Assembly (NCBI GenBank): GCA_964501415.1
Contig: CAZCSL010000010.1
Span: forward strand, 1 to 47,930
From: B1SED10-225 sp964501415
GTDB lineage: Bacteria > Bacillota_I > Bacilli_A > Izemoplasmatales > Izemoplasmataceae
Reading direction: 5' to 3'
Length of the DNA stretch: 47,930 nt
Shown here: positions 1 to 9,028 of the stretch, in pieces
How positions within the stretch are numbered: position 1 is the stretch's first letter
Layout of the letters: each line of letters opens with the position of its first letter
Translations under genes and position numbers: made by a program
Notes under the pieces: generated by a model
What the model was told of the DNA's origin: nothing
Databases searched by the model: none
Seen by the model: only the letters and a program-made list of their open reading frames with translations

Positions 1-55
1 GAACCGCCGACCCCTTCCACGTCAAGGAAGTGCTCTCCCGCTGAGCTAATTCTCC
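1..55 (-). tRNA. tRNA-Val (GAC anticodon), 3' part cut off by the window edge
   Basis: Read on the minus strand, bases 55 to 49 form a 7-nt acceptor arm (GGAGAAT), followed by a D arm with GCTC/GAGC pairing and an anticodon arm CTTCC-TTGACGT-GGAAG with anticodon GAC (valine). The variable loop and the start of the T arm (GGCGGTTC) follow before the window ends, so the last 20 or so bases are missing. All visible stems pair. Confidence 0.9.
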
Positions 56-112
56 AAAGAGTCGCTAATGATTATATCACTGTTGATTTTAGAAAGTCAA
101 GCCAATCATGCG

Positions 113-541
113 TTAAAAGTATTTTCGTTTAATCGGTTTTTCTGGGTCTTCATAAACATCCACGTTATGCGGATGGGTTTTTTGCTTCTCACGAACCCCG
201 TCGCGATAATCATCGATGAGTAAATAAGTAGTCGCGCTGATTAAAAATAAAATCGAGAAAACCAACATGGGACGATAGATAACTTGCGCCGCCTCAGAAA
301 AATCGCTCATCGCAAAACGGACGATGGCAGTAAAAAAATTGATACCGCCGATAAACATTAAAACAAGATCATAAGCTTTCCTTCTTGTAAGCGTATAGTG
401 CAGCCCAAAGACAAAAAGCAACCCAACGTAATTAGGATAGATAAAGCGAAATAGATTGATATCATACAAAAGCATCAAAGCAAACAAACTAAAGGCAATC
501 GTGTATAACGTAATGGCGGTTGATAGTCTCAAAGTAATCAT
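113..541 (-). CDS. Small integral membrane protein of unknown function
   Basis: This 142-residue protein is not a family I recognise. It has about four hydrophobic segments (roughly residues 8-27, 36-51, 58-77 and 88-108), then a charged cytoplasmic-looking tail rich in Lys, Asp and Pro. The ATG at 541 has a modest purine-rich ribosome site (AGTTAGG) just upstream, and TACAAT about 25 bases further up could be its -10. It lies alone, convergent with nothing, between the tRNA-Val gene (same strand) and the divergent oxidoreductase operon. It is real judging by its hydrophobic pattern and codon use, but no function can be read from sequence. Confidence 0.7.
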   Translation of the reverse strand: MITLRLSTAITLYTIAFSLFALMLLYDINLFRFIYPNYVGLLFVFGLHYTLTRRKAYDLVLMFIGGINFFTAIVRFAMSDFSEAAQVIYRPMLVFSILFLISATTYLLIDDYRDGVREKQKTHPHNVDVYEDPEKPIKRKYF

Positions 542-629
542 CCTAACTCTTCTTATCTTTATTGTAACATGTCTTTTTTTTCACGGCGAATAAAACTAAT
601 TATAAAAACTGTGAATATCGGTTTTCCTA

Positions 630-658
630 TTTCAACCCAACGATAAATAAGGTATAAT
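630..658 (+). promoter_or_regulatory. Probable sigma-A promoter of the oxidoreductase-purA-purB operon
   Basis: A perfect -10 box TATAAT lies at 653-658, with a weak -35-like TTTCAA at 630-635 and a 17-base spacer. Transcription would start about 30 bases before the AGGAGG ribosome site of the gene at 695. The -10 is convincing and the -35 is poor. Confidence 0.55.
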
Positions 659-694
659 CATGACGTAAGTTCATGTGAGCTATAGGAGGATTTC

Positions 695-2122
695 ATGGAA
701 AACAACTATGACGTTATCATTGTAGGGGCTGGCCCAGCAGGCATTTTTGCGGCTTATGAATTGTCTATTATTGCACCAAAGAAAAGCGTATTATTACTTG
801 ATAAGGGTAAACCAATCGATAAAAGACGTTGCCCCATGTTGGAAAAGAAACTTAGTAAATGCCCAGAAACCGCCGATGGTGAGTTTGGGTGTTTGCCTAG
901 CTGCGGTATTACCAATGGATTTGGTGGGGCTGGAGCTTATTCGGATGGTAAGTTCAATGTTACATCGGCTTTTGGGGGCTGGATGACGAGTTACATGGAT
1001 GAAGATTCCGTAGAAGCCTTGATTGAATACGTCGACAAGATCAATTTGAAACATGGCGCCTCAACCGCGATTACCAATCCTGAGACCGATGAAGTTAAAG
1101 CGATTGAAAAAAGAGGCCTTGCGGTAGGCTTAAAACTACTAAAAGCGAAAGTTAGACACCTAGGCACCGAAGAAAACTTAGAAATCCTTAAACGCATTTA
1201 TGCGTACTTAAAAGATAAAGTAACCATTTGTTTTGATAGCCCAATTAAAGATATCGTCGTTAAAGACCGGGTCATTGAAGGCATCGTTTTAGCCAATGAT
1301 GAGGTTATTAAGGCTGAACATGTCGCCTTAATGCCCGGGCGTGATGGTGCGGCTTGGTTAGAAACGTTATGTCAAAAACATAACCTTTCACAATCGGTTA
1401 ACCACGTGGATATTGGCGTAAGGGTAGAGACGTCTAATGAAATTATGGAAGAAATCAACAAACACTTATACGAAGGAAAGTTTGTCTATCATGCCAGTGT
1501 GGGGACAATGGTGAGAACCTTTTGTTCGAACCCAAGTGGGCATGTGGTGATTGAAAACCATGGCGGGACGATGCTAGCTAATGGGCATGCTTACCGCGAT
1601 GAAAACTTAGGTAGTGCCAACACCAATTTTGCCTTGTTGGTTTCACATGCCTTTGAAACGCCTTTTAAAAGACCCAATAATTTTGCTAAAGGGATTGCCA
1701 ATTTAGCCAATATGCTTTCTAATGGTTCGGTGATTGTGCAAAAGTATGGTGACTTTAAAAAAGGGCGTAGGACCACAGAAAAGCGGTTGCAAGAAGGCTT
1801 TGTTCGACCAACCTTAAAAGAAGCCTTTCCTGGAGATTTAGGCTTGGTTTTACCGTATAACACCTTAGTCTCCATTATAGAAATGATTGAAGCCTTGGAT
1901 AAAGTAACCCCTGGTATCGCCTCGGCGCATACGCTTTTTTATGGGGTTGAAGCCAAGTTTTATAGCGCCAGACCAAAAATCAATACACAGTTTGAAAGCG
2001 AAATCAACAATCTTTATTTCGGTGGTGATGGGGCTGGGATCACACGCGGCTTAGCCCAAGCGAGTGCCAGCGGGGTTCATATTGCTAGAAGCATGATGAA
2101 AAAGGAGGCCAACCATGGCTAA
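695..2122 (+). CDS. FAD-dependent dehydrogenase (COG2509-like NAD(P)/FAD oxidoreductase)
   Basis: The N-terminus has the dinucleotide-binding Rossmann motif GAGPAGIFAAYEL (residues 11-23) followed by an acidic strand end (LLLDKG). A four-cysteine stretch (RCP, KCP, GCLPSC, about residues 45-70) leads into GFGGAGAYSDGKFN, and a C-terminal FAD-contact motif GGDGAGITRGLAQA sits near residue 445. This order matches the uncharacterised FAD-dependent dehydrogenases of COG2509, about 460-480 residues long. The substrate is unknown; the conserved cysteines could be redox active or bind metal. AGGAGG lies 7 bases before the ATG. Its 3' end overlaps the purA start by 8 bases, so the two are translationally coupled, which suggests a housekeeping role near purine metabolism, though that link is inferred only from position. 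Confidence 0.85.
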   Translation: MENNYDVIIVGAGPAGIFAAYELSIIAPKKSVLLLDKGKPIDKRRCPMLEKKLSKCPETADGEFGCLPSCGITNGFGGAGAYSDGKFNVTSAFGGWMTSYMDEDSVEALIEYVDKINLKHGASTAITNPETDEVKAIEKRGLAVGLKLLKAKVRHLGTEENLEILKRIYAYLKDKVTICFDSPIKDIVVKDRVIEGIVLANDEVIKAEHVALMPGRDGAAWLETLCQKHNLSQSVNHVDIGVRVETSNEIMEEINKHLYEGKFVYHASVGTMVRTFCSNPSGHVVIENHGGTMLANGHAYRDENLGSANTNFALLVSHAFETPFKRPNNFAKGIANLANMLSNGSVIVQKYGDFKKGRRTTEKRLQEGFVRPTLKEAFPGDLGLVLPYNTLVSIIEMIEALDKVTPGIASAHTLFYGVEAKFYSARPKINTQFESEINNLYFGGDGAGITRGLAQASASGVHIARSMMKKEANHG

Positions 2123-3416
2123 CACACTTGCGATTATCGGCGCTCAATGGGGCGATGAAGGCAAAGGCAAAATGACCGATTTATTAAGTCAAGAAGCCGA
2201 TATGGTCATCCGTTTTCAAGGCGGCAACAACGCCGGTCACACAATTAAGTTTGACGGTAAAACGTATGCCCTTCATTTAGTGCCTTCAGGCGTCTTTAAC
2301 GAAGCCGCTTCAAACTTATTGGCCGCGGGTATGGTCATTGACCCTAAAGCGCTATATGAAGAAATAAAGATGTTAAATGAACTCCATATTACAACGAAAA
2401 ACCGTTTGTTTGTCGATAAGCGTGCTCATGTGATCTTGCCGGTGCACAAACGTCTAGATGCTTTAGATGAAGCAAACCGAAGCGAAAAAATCGGCACGAC
2501 CCATAAGGGCATCGGCCCTGCTTATAAGGACAAAGCCGCCCGCACGGGCTTAAAGATGGAGACCTTCGTATCACAAACAAGTTTTGATTTATACTTGGAT
2601 ACGTATTTGCCTTCGTTAAATCAAACGTTAAAATCCTTTGGGCAAAAGCCACTTTTAAAAGCGGACATAAAAAAAGAAATGGCGCCTTATCAAGCTTTCT
2701 TAAAACCTTTGATAGTCGATGGGGCCGCTTTGGTAAACCGTGCCATTGAACGCGAGAAAAACGTATTGTTTGAAGGGGCGCAAGGGACTATGCTTTGTTT
2801 GGATCATGGAACATATCCCTTTGTGACGTCTTCTTCGCCTTCTGCGGCCTCCATACCGCTCAATGTCGGCATAGCCCCAAAACATGTCAAAAAAGTCTTA
2901 GGTATTGTCAAAGCCTATACAACCAGAGTGGGCAGTGGCGCCTTTCCGAGTGAAATCGATGATGATATCGCTAAAAAAATACGCCTTAAAGGCAATGAGT
3001 TTGGTACCACGACCGGCCGGCCGCGTCGTATTGGACACTTGGATATCGTGCAGCTTAAACATGCGATTCGTCTCAACGGATTTGATGCCTTTGCGCTGAT
3101 GTTGTTTGATGTCCTTAGTGGACTGGATAGCTTAAAACTATGTACAGCCTATAAACTAGAGGGAAAAACGATTGACACGGTGCCTTCTGATCATGAAACG
3201 CTTAAAAAAGTAACGCCCGTTTATGAAAGCATGCCCGGCTTCAAAGATGATTTAAATGCGGTGAATCGCTATGAAGATTTAAGCAAAGAAGCGAAAAACT
3301 ATATTGAACGCATTGAAGTACTCACTGGGGTAAGTATCGCTTATATCTCTACGGGTCCTGATCGAAAAGCGTTAATCAAACGCGAAGAGATCATCAAAAA
3401 AACCTTAAAGGAATGA
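2115..3416 (+). CDS. purA: Adenylosuccinate synthetase
   Basis: PurA joins IMP and aspartate to adenylosuccinate using GTP, the first committed step to AMP in the cytoplasm. The 433-residue length is normal for the family. The N-terminus carries the signature GAQWGDEGKGK (residues 9-19) with the catalytic Asp, followed by the IMP/GTP loop QGGNNAGHT. The switch motif GTTHKGIGPAY (near 130), FEGAQGTMLCLDHGTYPFVTSS (two adjacent family blocks near 220) and TTTGRPRRIGHLD (near 300) are all present. An AAGGAGG ribosome site lies inside the end of the previous gene. purB follows after 4 bases, so the two final steps to AMP are co-transcribed. Confidence 0.98.
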   Translation: MANTLAIIGAQWGDEGKGKMTDLLSQEADMVIRFQGGNNAGHTIKFDGKTYALHLVPSGVFNEAASNLLAAGMVIDPKALYEEIKMLNELHITTKNRLFVDKRAHVILPVHKRLDALDEANRSEKIGTTHKGIGPAYKDKAARTGLKMETFVSQTSFDLYLDTYLPSLNQTLKSFGQKPLLKADIKKEMAPYQAFLKPLIVDGAALVNRAIEREKNVLFEGAQGTMLCLDHGTYPFVTSSSPSAASIPLNVGIAPKHVKKVLGIVKAYTTRVGSGAFPSEIDDDIAKKIRLKGNEFGTTTGRPRRIGHLDIVQLKHAIRLNGFDAFALMLFDVLSGLDSLKLCTAYKLEGKTIDTVPSDHETLKKVTPVYESMPGFKDDLNAVNRYEDLSKEAKNYIERIEVLTGVSIAYISTGPDRKALIKREEIIKKTLKE

Positions 3417-3420
3417 TGGT

Positions 3421-4716
3421 ATGATTGCACGTTATCAAAGTGAGGAAATGGCACAACTATTTTCCCTAAAGAACCGTTATCAATCGTTTTTGGACGCTGA
3501 ACTTGCGGTTTTAAACGCCTATGAAACCTTAGCTATCATTCCTAAGGGCATATACGTTAAAACCAAACAAAACGTGAAACTCGATTTTGAGCGTATCAAA
3601 AGCCTTGAAGCGACCACCAAACACGACGTGGTGGCTTTTACCAGGCAAATTTCTGAAACCTTAGGGGAGGAAAAACGTTTTTTTCATTATAAACTTACCA
3701 GTACCGATGTGGTTGATACGGCCCAAGCGTTGGTTTATAAAAAAGCCAATCAAATCCTTGCTAGGGGATTGAAAGACTTAATTGAAAGCCTGGTTAAAAA
3801 AGCGAAAAAACACCGTTTAACCCCTTGCATTGGGCGGACGCATGGTATTCATGCGGAAGTCACTTCCTTTGGCTTGAAACTCGCGTATCATATCGATATA
3901 TTCAAACGCCTAGAACAACGCTTTTTAGAACGAAAAAGACACGTTGAAACCGGCAAAATCAGTGGCGCAGTGGGCAATCATGCCCACGTATCCCCAGAGG
4001 TACAAGATTTGGTTTGCCAGTACTTAAATATCGACAGTGCTTCTATTTCTACGCAAGTCTTATCGCGCGATTATCACGCCGATTATCTATCTACGCTCAC
4101 GCAAATTGGCAGTGCCATCGATAATCTGGCCACAGAAATCAGACATTTGTCCAAAACGGAGGTCGGTGAGGTTGAAGAAGGCTTTTCAAAGGGACAAAAA
4201 GGCTCCTCAGCGATGCCCCATAAAAAAAACCCCATCGCTTCTGAGAACATGAGTGGTTGTGCACGCATGTTAAGAGGCTATATGCAGATGGGATTTGAAA
4301 ATATCGTTTTGTGGCATGAACGAGATATTTCCCATTCCTCGGTTGAACGCGTGGCGTTATGCGATGCGGTTACCTTGCTTGATTATATGTTAAAACGTTT
4401 TAAAGGCGTTGTTGAAAACTTAGTGATACACGAAGATAAAATGCTTGAAAACATCAATTTAACCCAAGGTCTGATTTTTTCTCAAAATGTCTTGCATGCC
4501 TTAATAGACCAATCGCTTAGCCGGGAAGATGCCTATGATATCATCCAGCCCATCGCCTTAGAGGCAAAGAGAACCAACCAATCGTTCATGACGCTTCTTA
4601 AACAAAATGATGCGGTGAAACGCCATCTAAGTGAAACGCAAATTGACGAATGTTTCACCTATGAAAAAGCCTTTAAACACCTCGACACGCTTTTAAAAAG
4701 AGTCGGTATTGATTAA
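3421..4716 (+). CDS. purB: Adenylosuccinate lyase
   Basis: PurB is a fumarase/aspartase-superfamily lyase. It removes fumarate from adenylosuccinate to give AMP, and from SAICAR in de novo purine synthesis. The 431-residue protein shows the early motif TTKHDVVAFTRQ, the TSTDVVDTAQAL block, RTHGIHAE with the catalytic His, and the superfamily signature KGSSAMPHKKNP (near residues 260-271) with its flexible catalytic Ser. It starts 4 bases after the purA stop, with AAAGGA upstream, and ends in a hairpin terminator. Its place after purA is a common bacterial arrangement. No other pur genes lie in the window. Confidence 0.97.
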   Translation: MIARYQSEEMAQLFSLKNRYQSFLDAELAVLNAYETLAIIPKGIYVKTKQNVKLDFERIKSLEATTKHDVVAFTRQISETLGEEKRFFHYKLTSTDVVDTAQALVYKKANQILARGLKDLIESLVKKAKKHRLTPCIGRTHGIHAEVTSFGLKLAYHIDIFKRLEQRFLERKRHVETGKISGAVGNHAHVSPEVQDLVCQYLNIDSASISTQVLSRDYHADYLSTLTQIGSAIDNLATEIRHLSKTEVGEVEEGFSKGQKGSSAMPHKKNPIASENMSGCARMLRGYMQMGFENIVLWHERDISHSSVERVALCDAVTLLDYMLKRFKGVVENLVIHEDKMLENINLTQGLIFSQNVLHALIDQSLSREDAYDIIQPIALEAKRTNQSFMTLLKQNDAVKRHLSETQIDECFTYEKAFKHLDTLLKRVGID

Positions 4717-4719
4717 ATA

Positions 4720-4742
4720 AAAACCTCGCTAAGCGAGGTTTT
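4720..4742. terminator. Bidirectional terminator between purB and the TM2 protein gene
   Basis: A perfect 10-bp stem (4720-4729 with 4733-4742) with a TAA loop, flanked by A and T runs, sits right after the purB stop. The convergent minus-strand gene ends inside the hairpin, so both genes probably share it. Confidence 0.9.
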
Positions 4743-5343
4743 GTCTTTCTTTGAGGGTCATTATCATACCACTCGTCCAAGAAATCATAATCAATGCGAC
4801 ATAGAGTAAAACATAAAATGGCAAGCCAGTACCCTCTGCCCCTTCTTCAACCACAATAGCAGCCGGTGCAATAAAAGGGATTAACTCAATAGATATAACA
4901 AAGGCGGTCAATACTGAAAAAAATCCCCAAACCAAAACCCCTCTTACGAGGTTGCCTAAATAAATATGATGCCAACCAAAAGGAATATAAAACGCTAGTT
5001 TGATGGCTTTGTTACGATTTGGCAATACAGGATTCTTAGGATCATACATGGGGAAACCATCCCCATCTCTAACATTGTGTCTCAACAAGTAATAAACCCC
5101 TTCATACCAGACCCATGCAATGTAGAATGGAATTAAGAAAATCGTAATGAAGATGGGCCCAACAAACAACCCAAAAATGATTAGTGATTGAGCTAAACCC
5201 TTGATGTAATTTCCCAAATAATAATTATGGGTTCCTAAAGGCAACAAGATAGCCATGATGAAAACCACGATGCGTTTTCGGTTAGATACGGCATTGCTAG
5301 ACGTTTCTTGAATACTTTTAAAAACGCTGGAATGATTGGACAT
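4729..5343 (-). CDS. Membrane protein with two tandem TM2-like domains
   Basis: The TM2 hallmark, a Gly-x-His followed by an aromatic-Tyr-Leu-Gly turn between two helices, occurs twice: LGTHNYYLGNYIKG near residue 38 and FGWHHIYLGNLVRG near residue 120. The protein is therefore an internal duplication, with four or more membrane helices and a polar middle (RDGDGFPMYDPKNP). TM2 domains are common in small bacterial membrane proteins of unknown role. I placed the start at 5343: GAGGTGG lies just upstream, and a promoter at 5364-5392 would place the mRNA start downstream of the alternative start at 5373. It follows the GH65 operon without a clear terminator in between, so read-through is possible. 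Confidence 0.75.
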   Translation of the reverse strand: MSNHSSVFKSIQETSSNAVSNRKRIVVFIMAILLPLGTHNYYLGNYIKGLAQSLIIFGLFVGPIFITIFLIPFYIAWVWYEGVYYLLRHNVRDGDGFPMYDPKNPVLPNRNKAIKLAFYIPFGWHHIYLGNLVRGVLVWGFFSVLTAFVISIELIPFIAPAAIVVEEGAEGTGLPFYVLLYVALIMISWTSGMIMTLKERQNLA

Positions 5344-5363
5344 AAAAACCACCTCTTGAGATA

Positions 5364-5392
5364 ATCTTACCATGTCTTTTGGGCTTATTCAA
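5364..5392 (-). promoter_or_regulatory. Promoter of the TM2 protein gene
   Basis: On the minus strand TTGAAT (5392-5387), a 17-base spacer and TAAGAT (5369-5364) with an upstream TGG (extended -10) form a good sigma-A promoter. The predicted start near 5356 leaves a leader of about 13 bases before the ATG at 5343. Confidence 0.7.
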
Positions 5393-5407
5393 TGTGTTTT
5401 GAGAATA

Positions 5408-7660
5408 TCATCGTCTATTTTTTTGATGGATGAGTTTTTCTTTTAGGGTGTAAGGTTTCGATTCAATTTCAAGTTTGATAGGTTCTTTGTTATAGCTTAC
5501 GTTTTCAACAACGACGGTTTTATGATCAACGGTAATTTTTAAAGGCTGATTATGATAAATAATTTGCGTGGATATGCTTTGATACGCTTTAGGCATGCGT
5601 GGGTCGATAATCAGTTTCTCATGATCATAATGAAGACCCATAAAGCCAAAGACTACAACTTGCCAAGCTGCACCATTATTGGCGGTGTGAATACCGCCGA
5701 TAAAAGTGCCGCCACTAAAGGATTCATTGGTATTGAGCAAATCGATATTTAACGCTTTTTTAAACATCCGGTAGGCTTCTTCCTTTTTGTTTAAACGCGC
5801 CGCCACTAAAGCGTGGGTAGTTGGTGATAAGGAAGAAAAATGCAAGGTTCTTGGTTCATAATACGCATAATTGGCTTGCATGGTTTTGACATCAAATAAG
5901 GTTGGATGTAGGGCAAACAGCTGTACCACGTCAGCTTGTTTTAAGCATTGGGTATAGACGGTGATGCCGTTAGGCCATCCGTAGTATTCATTATCATCGA
6001 TTAAACGTTTTTTTACCTTGTTTGCTGGGACGATGCTTTCTAAGTCAAAGTAGTTATCAAACTGTTCGATAAGATGATTTTTATGGGGTTTTGGTAAATA
6101 AAGTTTCTGATAAATATCTTGCCATAACGTTATCTCATCGGCAGAGACTTTTGGTTCATCGGCGTTTTTCAAATTCAATAACGTATACTCTAAAGCAAAA
6201 TGGGCCATATAGTTAGTAAAGGCGTTGTTATCAACGTTCTCATGGTATTCATCTGGGCCTTGTACTTGCAAGATTTCATAACGTTTTCGCGTGGGTTTAT
6301 AGACCACTCTTGAGGCTAAGAAACGGGAAATTTCGACCAACATTTTTATTCCGTATGTTTCCATAAAATAGGTGTCTTTGGTGAGCAACATATATTGATG
6401 AATGGCATAAGCGATATCAAAAGAGATATGAATCTGCCAAAGGTTAAAGTGATTGCGTATGGGCCGGTTGGTGATGACATCTTTAAAAAAGAAGTCAGGA
6501 CAAAGCTCATCGCCCGTTTTTCCACTGATCCACGCATAAAAGGCCCCTTCAAAACCATGTTTTTTGGCTTTGCGCTTAGCGCCTTCAAGCGTGTGATAGC
6601 GATAAATCAACAAGTTTTTAGCCACCAAGGGATTGGTAAATAAATACATCGGGAAATTATAGATTTCTTGGTCCCAAAAAGCTGATCCTTGGTACGCTTG
6701 CGCAGATAAGCCTCTTGCGCCAATGGGCAAGGGTTTATGCACAGGTGTAGCAATCAAAGCATGATATAGATTGAACCTAAGAGCGACTTGGTCTTGTGGT
6801 GAGCCTTTTATTTTTACATCATGCATTTTCCAAAGGACATCCCATGCTTTTTGATGCATGGTTTTTTCTGCCTCATAATCGTAAATATTTTGGGCTAAAG
6901 CAATCATGTCTGTTTGGGGATGAACGGCATCGTTTTGACTTGTAATATAACCAAATACAGAGAATTGATAAGGTTGGTTGGCCTTTAATACAATCTCAAC
7001 GGTCTTACTATAAAGACCCTCATCCAAAACCAATTCACCTGCTTTCAAGGTATCTTTTCGATACACAAAAAGGTCGTGATCTTTTTCCTGTGTTTTGGCC
7101 AAAAGCCCAAAACCGTTAGTATCTTCAAACGGTGTCAAGTCCTTTAGGTGATCACCGTTGAGTTGCCAAAGATCATAATCCAGACCCGTTTTTACCTTAA
7201 GCTTAATCGTTTGATTGCTTTTGAGGGTCACTTGCATCGCTAAGATATTTTTATGTACATAGCTCGCAAATTTTTCTTCTTCAACACTTAAAAGCGTGGT
7301 TTCATTCACTTGCTTGGTTAAGGTACGTTTAAAAAGCCCGTGTTTTAAGTCCAATTGACGTTCAAACGTTTGCGGGGTTTTTAAATCCAGTGCTTCACCC
7401 TCATAAAACAAAACGGTATAAAGCGGATTAGGAACGTTGGATAATTCTTCCCATTTGTCATCAGCTTTATCCCAAGTATCGGTTACAATCGTAGCCACAA
7501 ATTGCGCCTTTCTGTCCTCCATAAACGTCCCACGATGTCCAAAATACCCATTGCCAATAAGAAAATTGGTGCCTTCGATGATTAAGTTTTTAGGATCGTA
7601 GCTGGTTTTTATTAACTCATGGCCCGTTTTGGTGTATAAATCTTGAGCTATTGTGTACAT
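5408..7660 (-). CDS. Glycoside hydrolase family 65 disaccharide phosphorylase (first of two)
   Basis: GH65 enzymes split alpha-glucosides such as maltose, kojibiose, nigerose or trehalose with phosphate, giving beta-glucose 1-phosphate with inversion. The 750-residue protein has the N-terminal beta-sandwich start GNGYFGHRGTF (near 36-46), SAFWDQEIYNFP at the start of the catalytic barrel, the general acid Glu in GPDEYHENVDNNA (Glu about 471), and the phosphate-site motif LHFSSLSPTTHA (near 600). It is the last gene of the sugar operon, separated from the binding-protein gene by a strong stem-loop. Beta-phosphoglucomutase in the operon uses its product. Linkage specificity cannot be read safely. 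AAGGAAGTGATG precedes the ATG at 7660. Confidence 0.92.
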   Translation of the reverse strand: MYTIAQDLYTKTGHELIKTSYDPKNLIIEGTNFLIGNGYFGHRGTFMEDRKAQFVATIVTDTWDKADDKWEELSNVPNPLYTVLFYEGEALDLKTPQTFERQLDLKHGLFKRTLTKQVNETTLLSVEEEKFASYVHKNILAMQVTLKSNQTIKLKVKTGLDYDLWQLNGDHLKDLTPFEDTNGFGLLAKTQEKDHDLFVYRKDTLKAGELVLDEGLYSKTVEIVLKANQPYQFSVFGYITSQNDAVHPQTDMIALAQNIYDYEAEKTMHQKAWDVLWKMHDVKIKGSPQDQVALRFNLYHALIATPVHKPLPIGARGLSAQAYQGSAFWDQEIYNFPMYLFTNPLVAKNLLIYRYHTLEGAKRKAKKHGFEGAFYAWISGKTGDELCPDFFFKDVITNRPIRNHFNLWQIHISFDIAYAIHQYMLLTKDTYFMETYGIKMLVEISRFLASRVVYKPTRKRYEILQVQGPDEYHENVDNNAFTNYMAHFALEYTLLNLKNADEPKVSADEITLWQDIYQKLYLPKPHKNHLIEQFDNYFDLESIVPANKVKKRLIDDNEYYGWPNGITVYTQCLKQADVVQLFALHPTLFDVKTMQANYAYYEPRTLHFSSLSPTTHALVAARLNKKEEAYRMFKKALNIDLLNTNESFSGGTFIGGIHTANNGAAWQVVVFGFMGLHYDHEKLIIDPRMPKAYQSISTQIIYHNQPLKITVDHKTVVVENVSYNKEPIKLEIESKPYTLKEKLIHQKNRR

Positions 7661-7682
7661 GGCATCACTTCCTTTTTAAAGA

Positions 7683-7715
7683 TAAGGGACAAGGCTTTTA
7701 GTGCCTTGTCCCTTA
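7683..7715 (-). promoter_or_regulatory. Intercistronic stem-loop between binding protein and GH65 genes
   Basis: A perfect 13-bp inverted repeat (7683-7695 with 7703-7715) with a 7-base loop follows the binding-protein stop by 8 bases. It has no clean T run on the minus strand. Such hairpins after sugar-binding protein genes often protect the upstream mRNA or partly terminate, so that the binding protein is made in excess. Confidence 0.75.
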
Positions 7716-7722
7716 AACTCAC

Positions 7723-8973
7723 TTAATCGCCTAGCGTTTCTATTTCATTTTTGAGGTTTGTAACAAATTCTGCTTTGGTGATATCGCCATTGGCGAAGCG
7801 TTCATAAATGGGGCCTAAATCATCCATTCCGAATCCAGGTGGCATATCGTTTTGCCACCAAGCATAGATATTACCTGCTTGAGACCATTCTAATACTGCC
7901 GCTGAGAGGGGAGCATCTGGAACTAAGTCTACGCTGTTAAAAGCGGGTACGTAGTTGGCATCTTCAACCATGTATTTGTGTCCTTCTTCCGTCAATGCCA
8001 TGTCATTTAAGAATTGCTTGGCAAGTTCAATGTTACTACCATCTTTGTTGATGACGTAATATGATGGGGCACCTACAAAGATACCACTTACATCACCTAA
8101 GCCAGAAGCATGCGGGGCATAGCCGACTTCAAAGTCGATGCCATCGCCTTCTAGTAAGTTAGGATCAATCCAGTTACCTTGATGGATAAAGGCGGCTCTG
8201 CCAAGTTTAAAGGCATTTACTTGATCGTCATAGTTTCCTTGTGTAAGGATGGTTTGATCAGCATAATCAAATAGCAACTCTACCCAGTCCGCCAAAGCTT
8301 CCAAACGATCTTCATGCGCAACGCCGTCTAATAAATCTTCGATGACGCTACGATCATCCATCGCAAGGCCGCTTGAGAGATAACCATTAAAGTTATGCAA
8401 TCCAGTCACCCAGTGTAACCCGGATGCAGCACCCATAGATACCACGGCTTCAACGCCATCCAAAGTACCATCATCAATTTTTTCTTGAATGGTTTGGAAA
8501 GCTTCTTCATAGGCTGCGCGGTTAATCAAATCCGCAGGGTCAACGCCAGCAGCATCCAAAATCTCTGCATTATAACCCATGCCCCAACCTTCATAGTTGA
8601 CAGGGAAACCATATACCGATCCATCATACATGAACGGAACATCGGTATCCGCAATCCAATCTTCACCATCTAATTCCAAAATTTTGTTTTGGTACTCCAA
8701 AAACTGGCCTAAACCTTCAATAACGAAGATATCCGGTTCATTCGCAGATTGGAACTCAGAGATGATTTGGTCTGCGTAACCACAAGCGTCACCACCACAA
8801 GTTTTAACTTCAACAGTAACGCCATTTTCTTCACCCCATGCCTCAGCATAAGCTGATAACACATCATCAATCTCAACTTTGTTTTGATAGATGATCAGTG
8901 GGCTGTCACCGCCACAGGCGGTAAGAGTAATACCAACGATGAGTAATAATCCTAAAGCTAATAATTTCTTCAT
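7723..8973 (-). CDS. Sugar ABC transporter substrate-binding lipoprotein
   Basis: The N-terminus is a lipoprotein signal ending LTAC (Cys20), so the mature protein is lipid-anchored on the outer face of the membrane. At 416 residues, with a family 1 extracellular binding-protein pattern (FQSANEPDIFVIEG, then VYGFPVNYEGWGMGYNAEIL), it resembles MalE/UgpB-type oligosaccharide-binding proteins. It delivers substrate to the two permeases encoded upstream (11914-13763). The ligand is inferred to be an alpha-glucoside because two GH65 phosphorylases flank it. AGGAGGA sits 7 bases before the ATG. One internal pair of cysteines (CGGDACG) may form a disulfide. Confidence 0.93.
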   Translation of the reverse strand: MKKLLALGLLLIVGITLTACGGDSPLIIYQNKVEIDDVLSAYAEAWGEENGVTVEVKTCGGDACGYADQIISEFQSANEPDIFVIEGLGQFLEYQNKILELDGEDWIADTDVPFMYDGSVYGFPVNYEGWGMGYNAEILDAAGVDPADLINRAAYEEAFQTIQEKIDDGTLDGVEAVVSMGAASGLHWVTGLHNFNGYLSSGLAMDDRSVIEDLLDGVAHEDRLEALADWVELLFDYADQTILTQGNYDDQVNAFKLGRAAFIHQGNWIDPNLLEGDGIDFEVGYAPHASGLGDVSGIFVGAPSYYVINKDGSNIELAKQFLNDMALTEEGHKYMVEDANYVPAFNSVDLVPDAPLSAAVLEWSQAGNIYAWWQNDMPPGFGMDDLGPIYERFANGDITKAEFVTNLKNEIETLGD

Positions 8974-9028
8974 AATCTCCTCCTATTTAATTTATATTTT
9001 AGTGATTAATTATAACCAGCGATTATAA

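Noticed and set aside
5344..5373. Ten extra N-terminal residues for the TM2 protein
   Set aside because: The longer start lies upstream of the predicted -10 box, while the internal ATG has a proper ribosome site.
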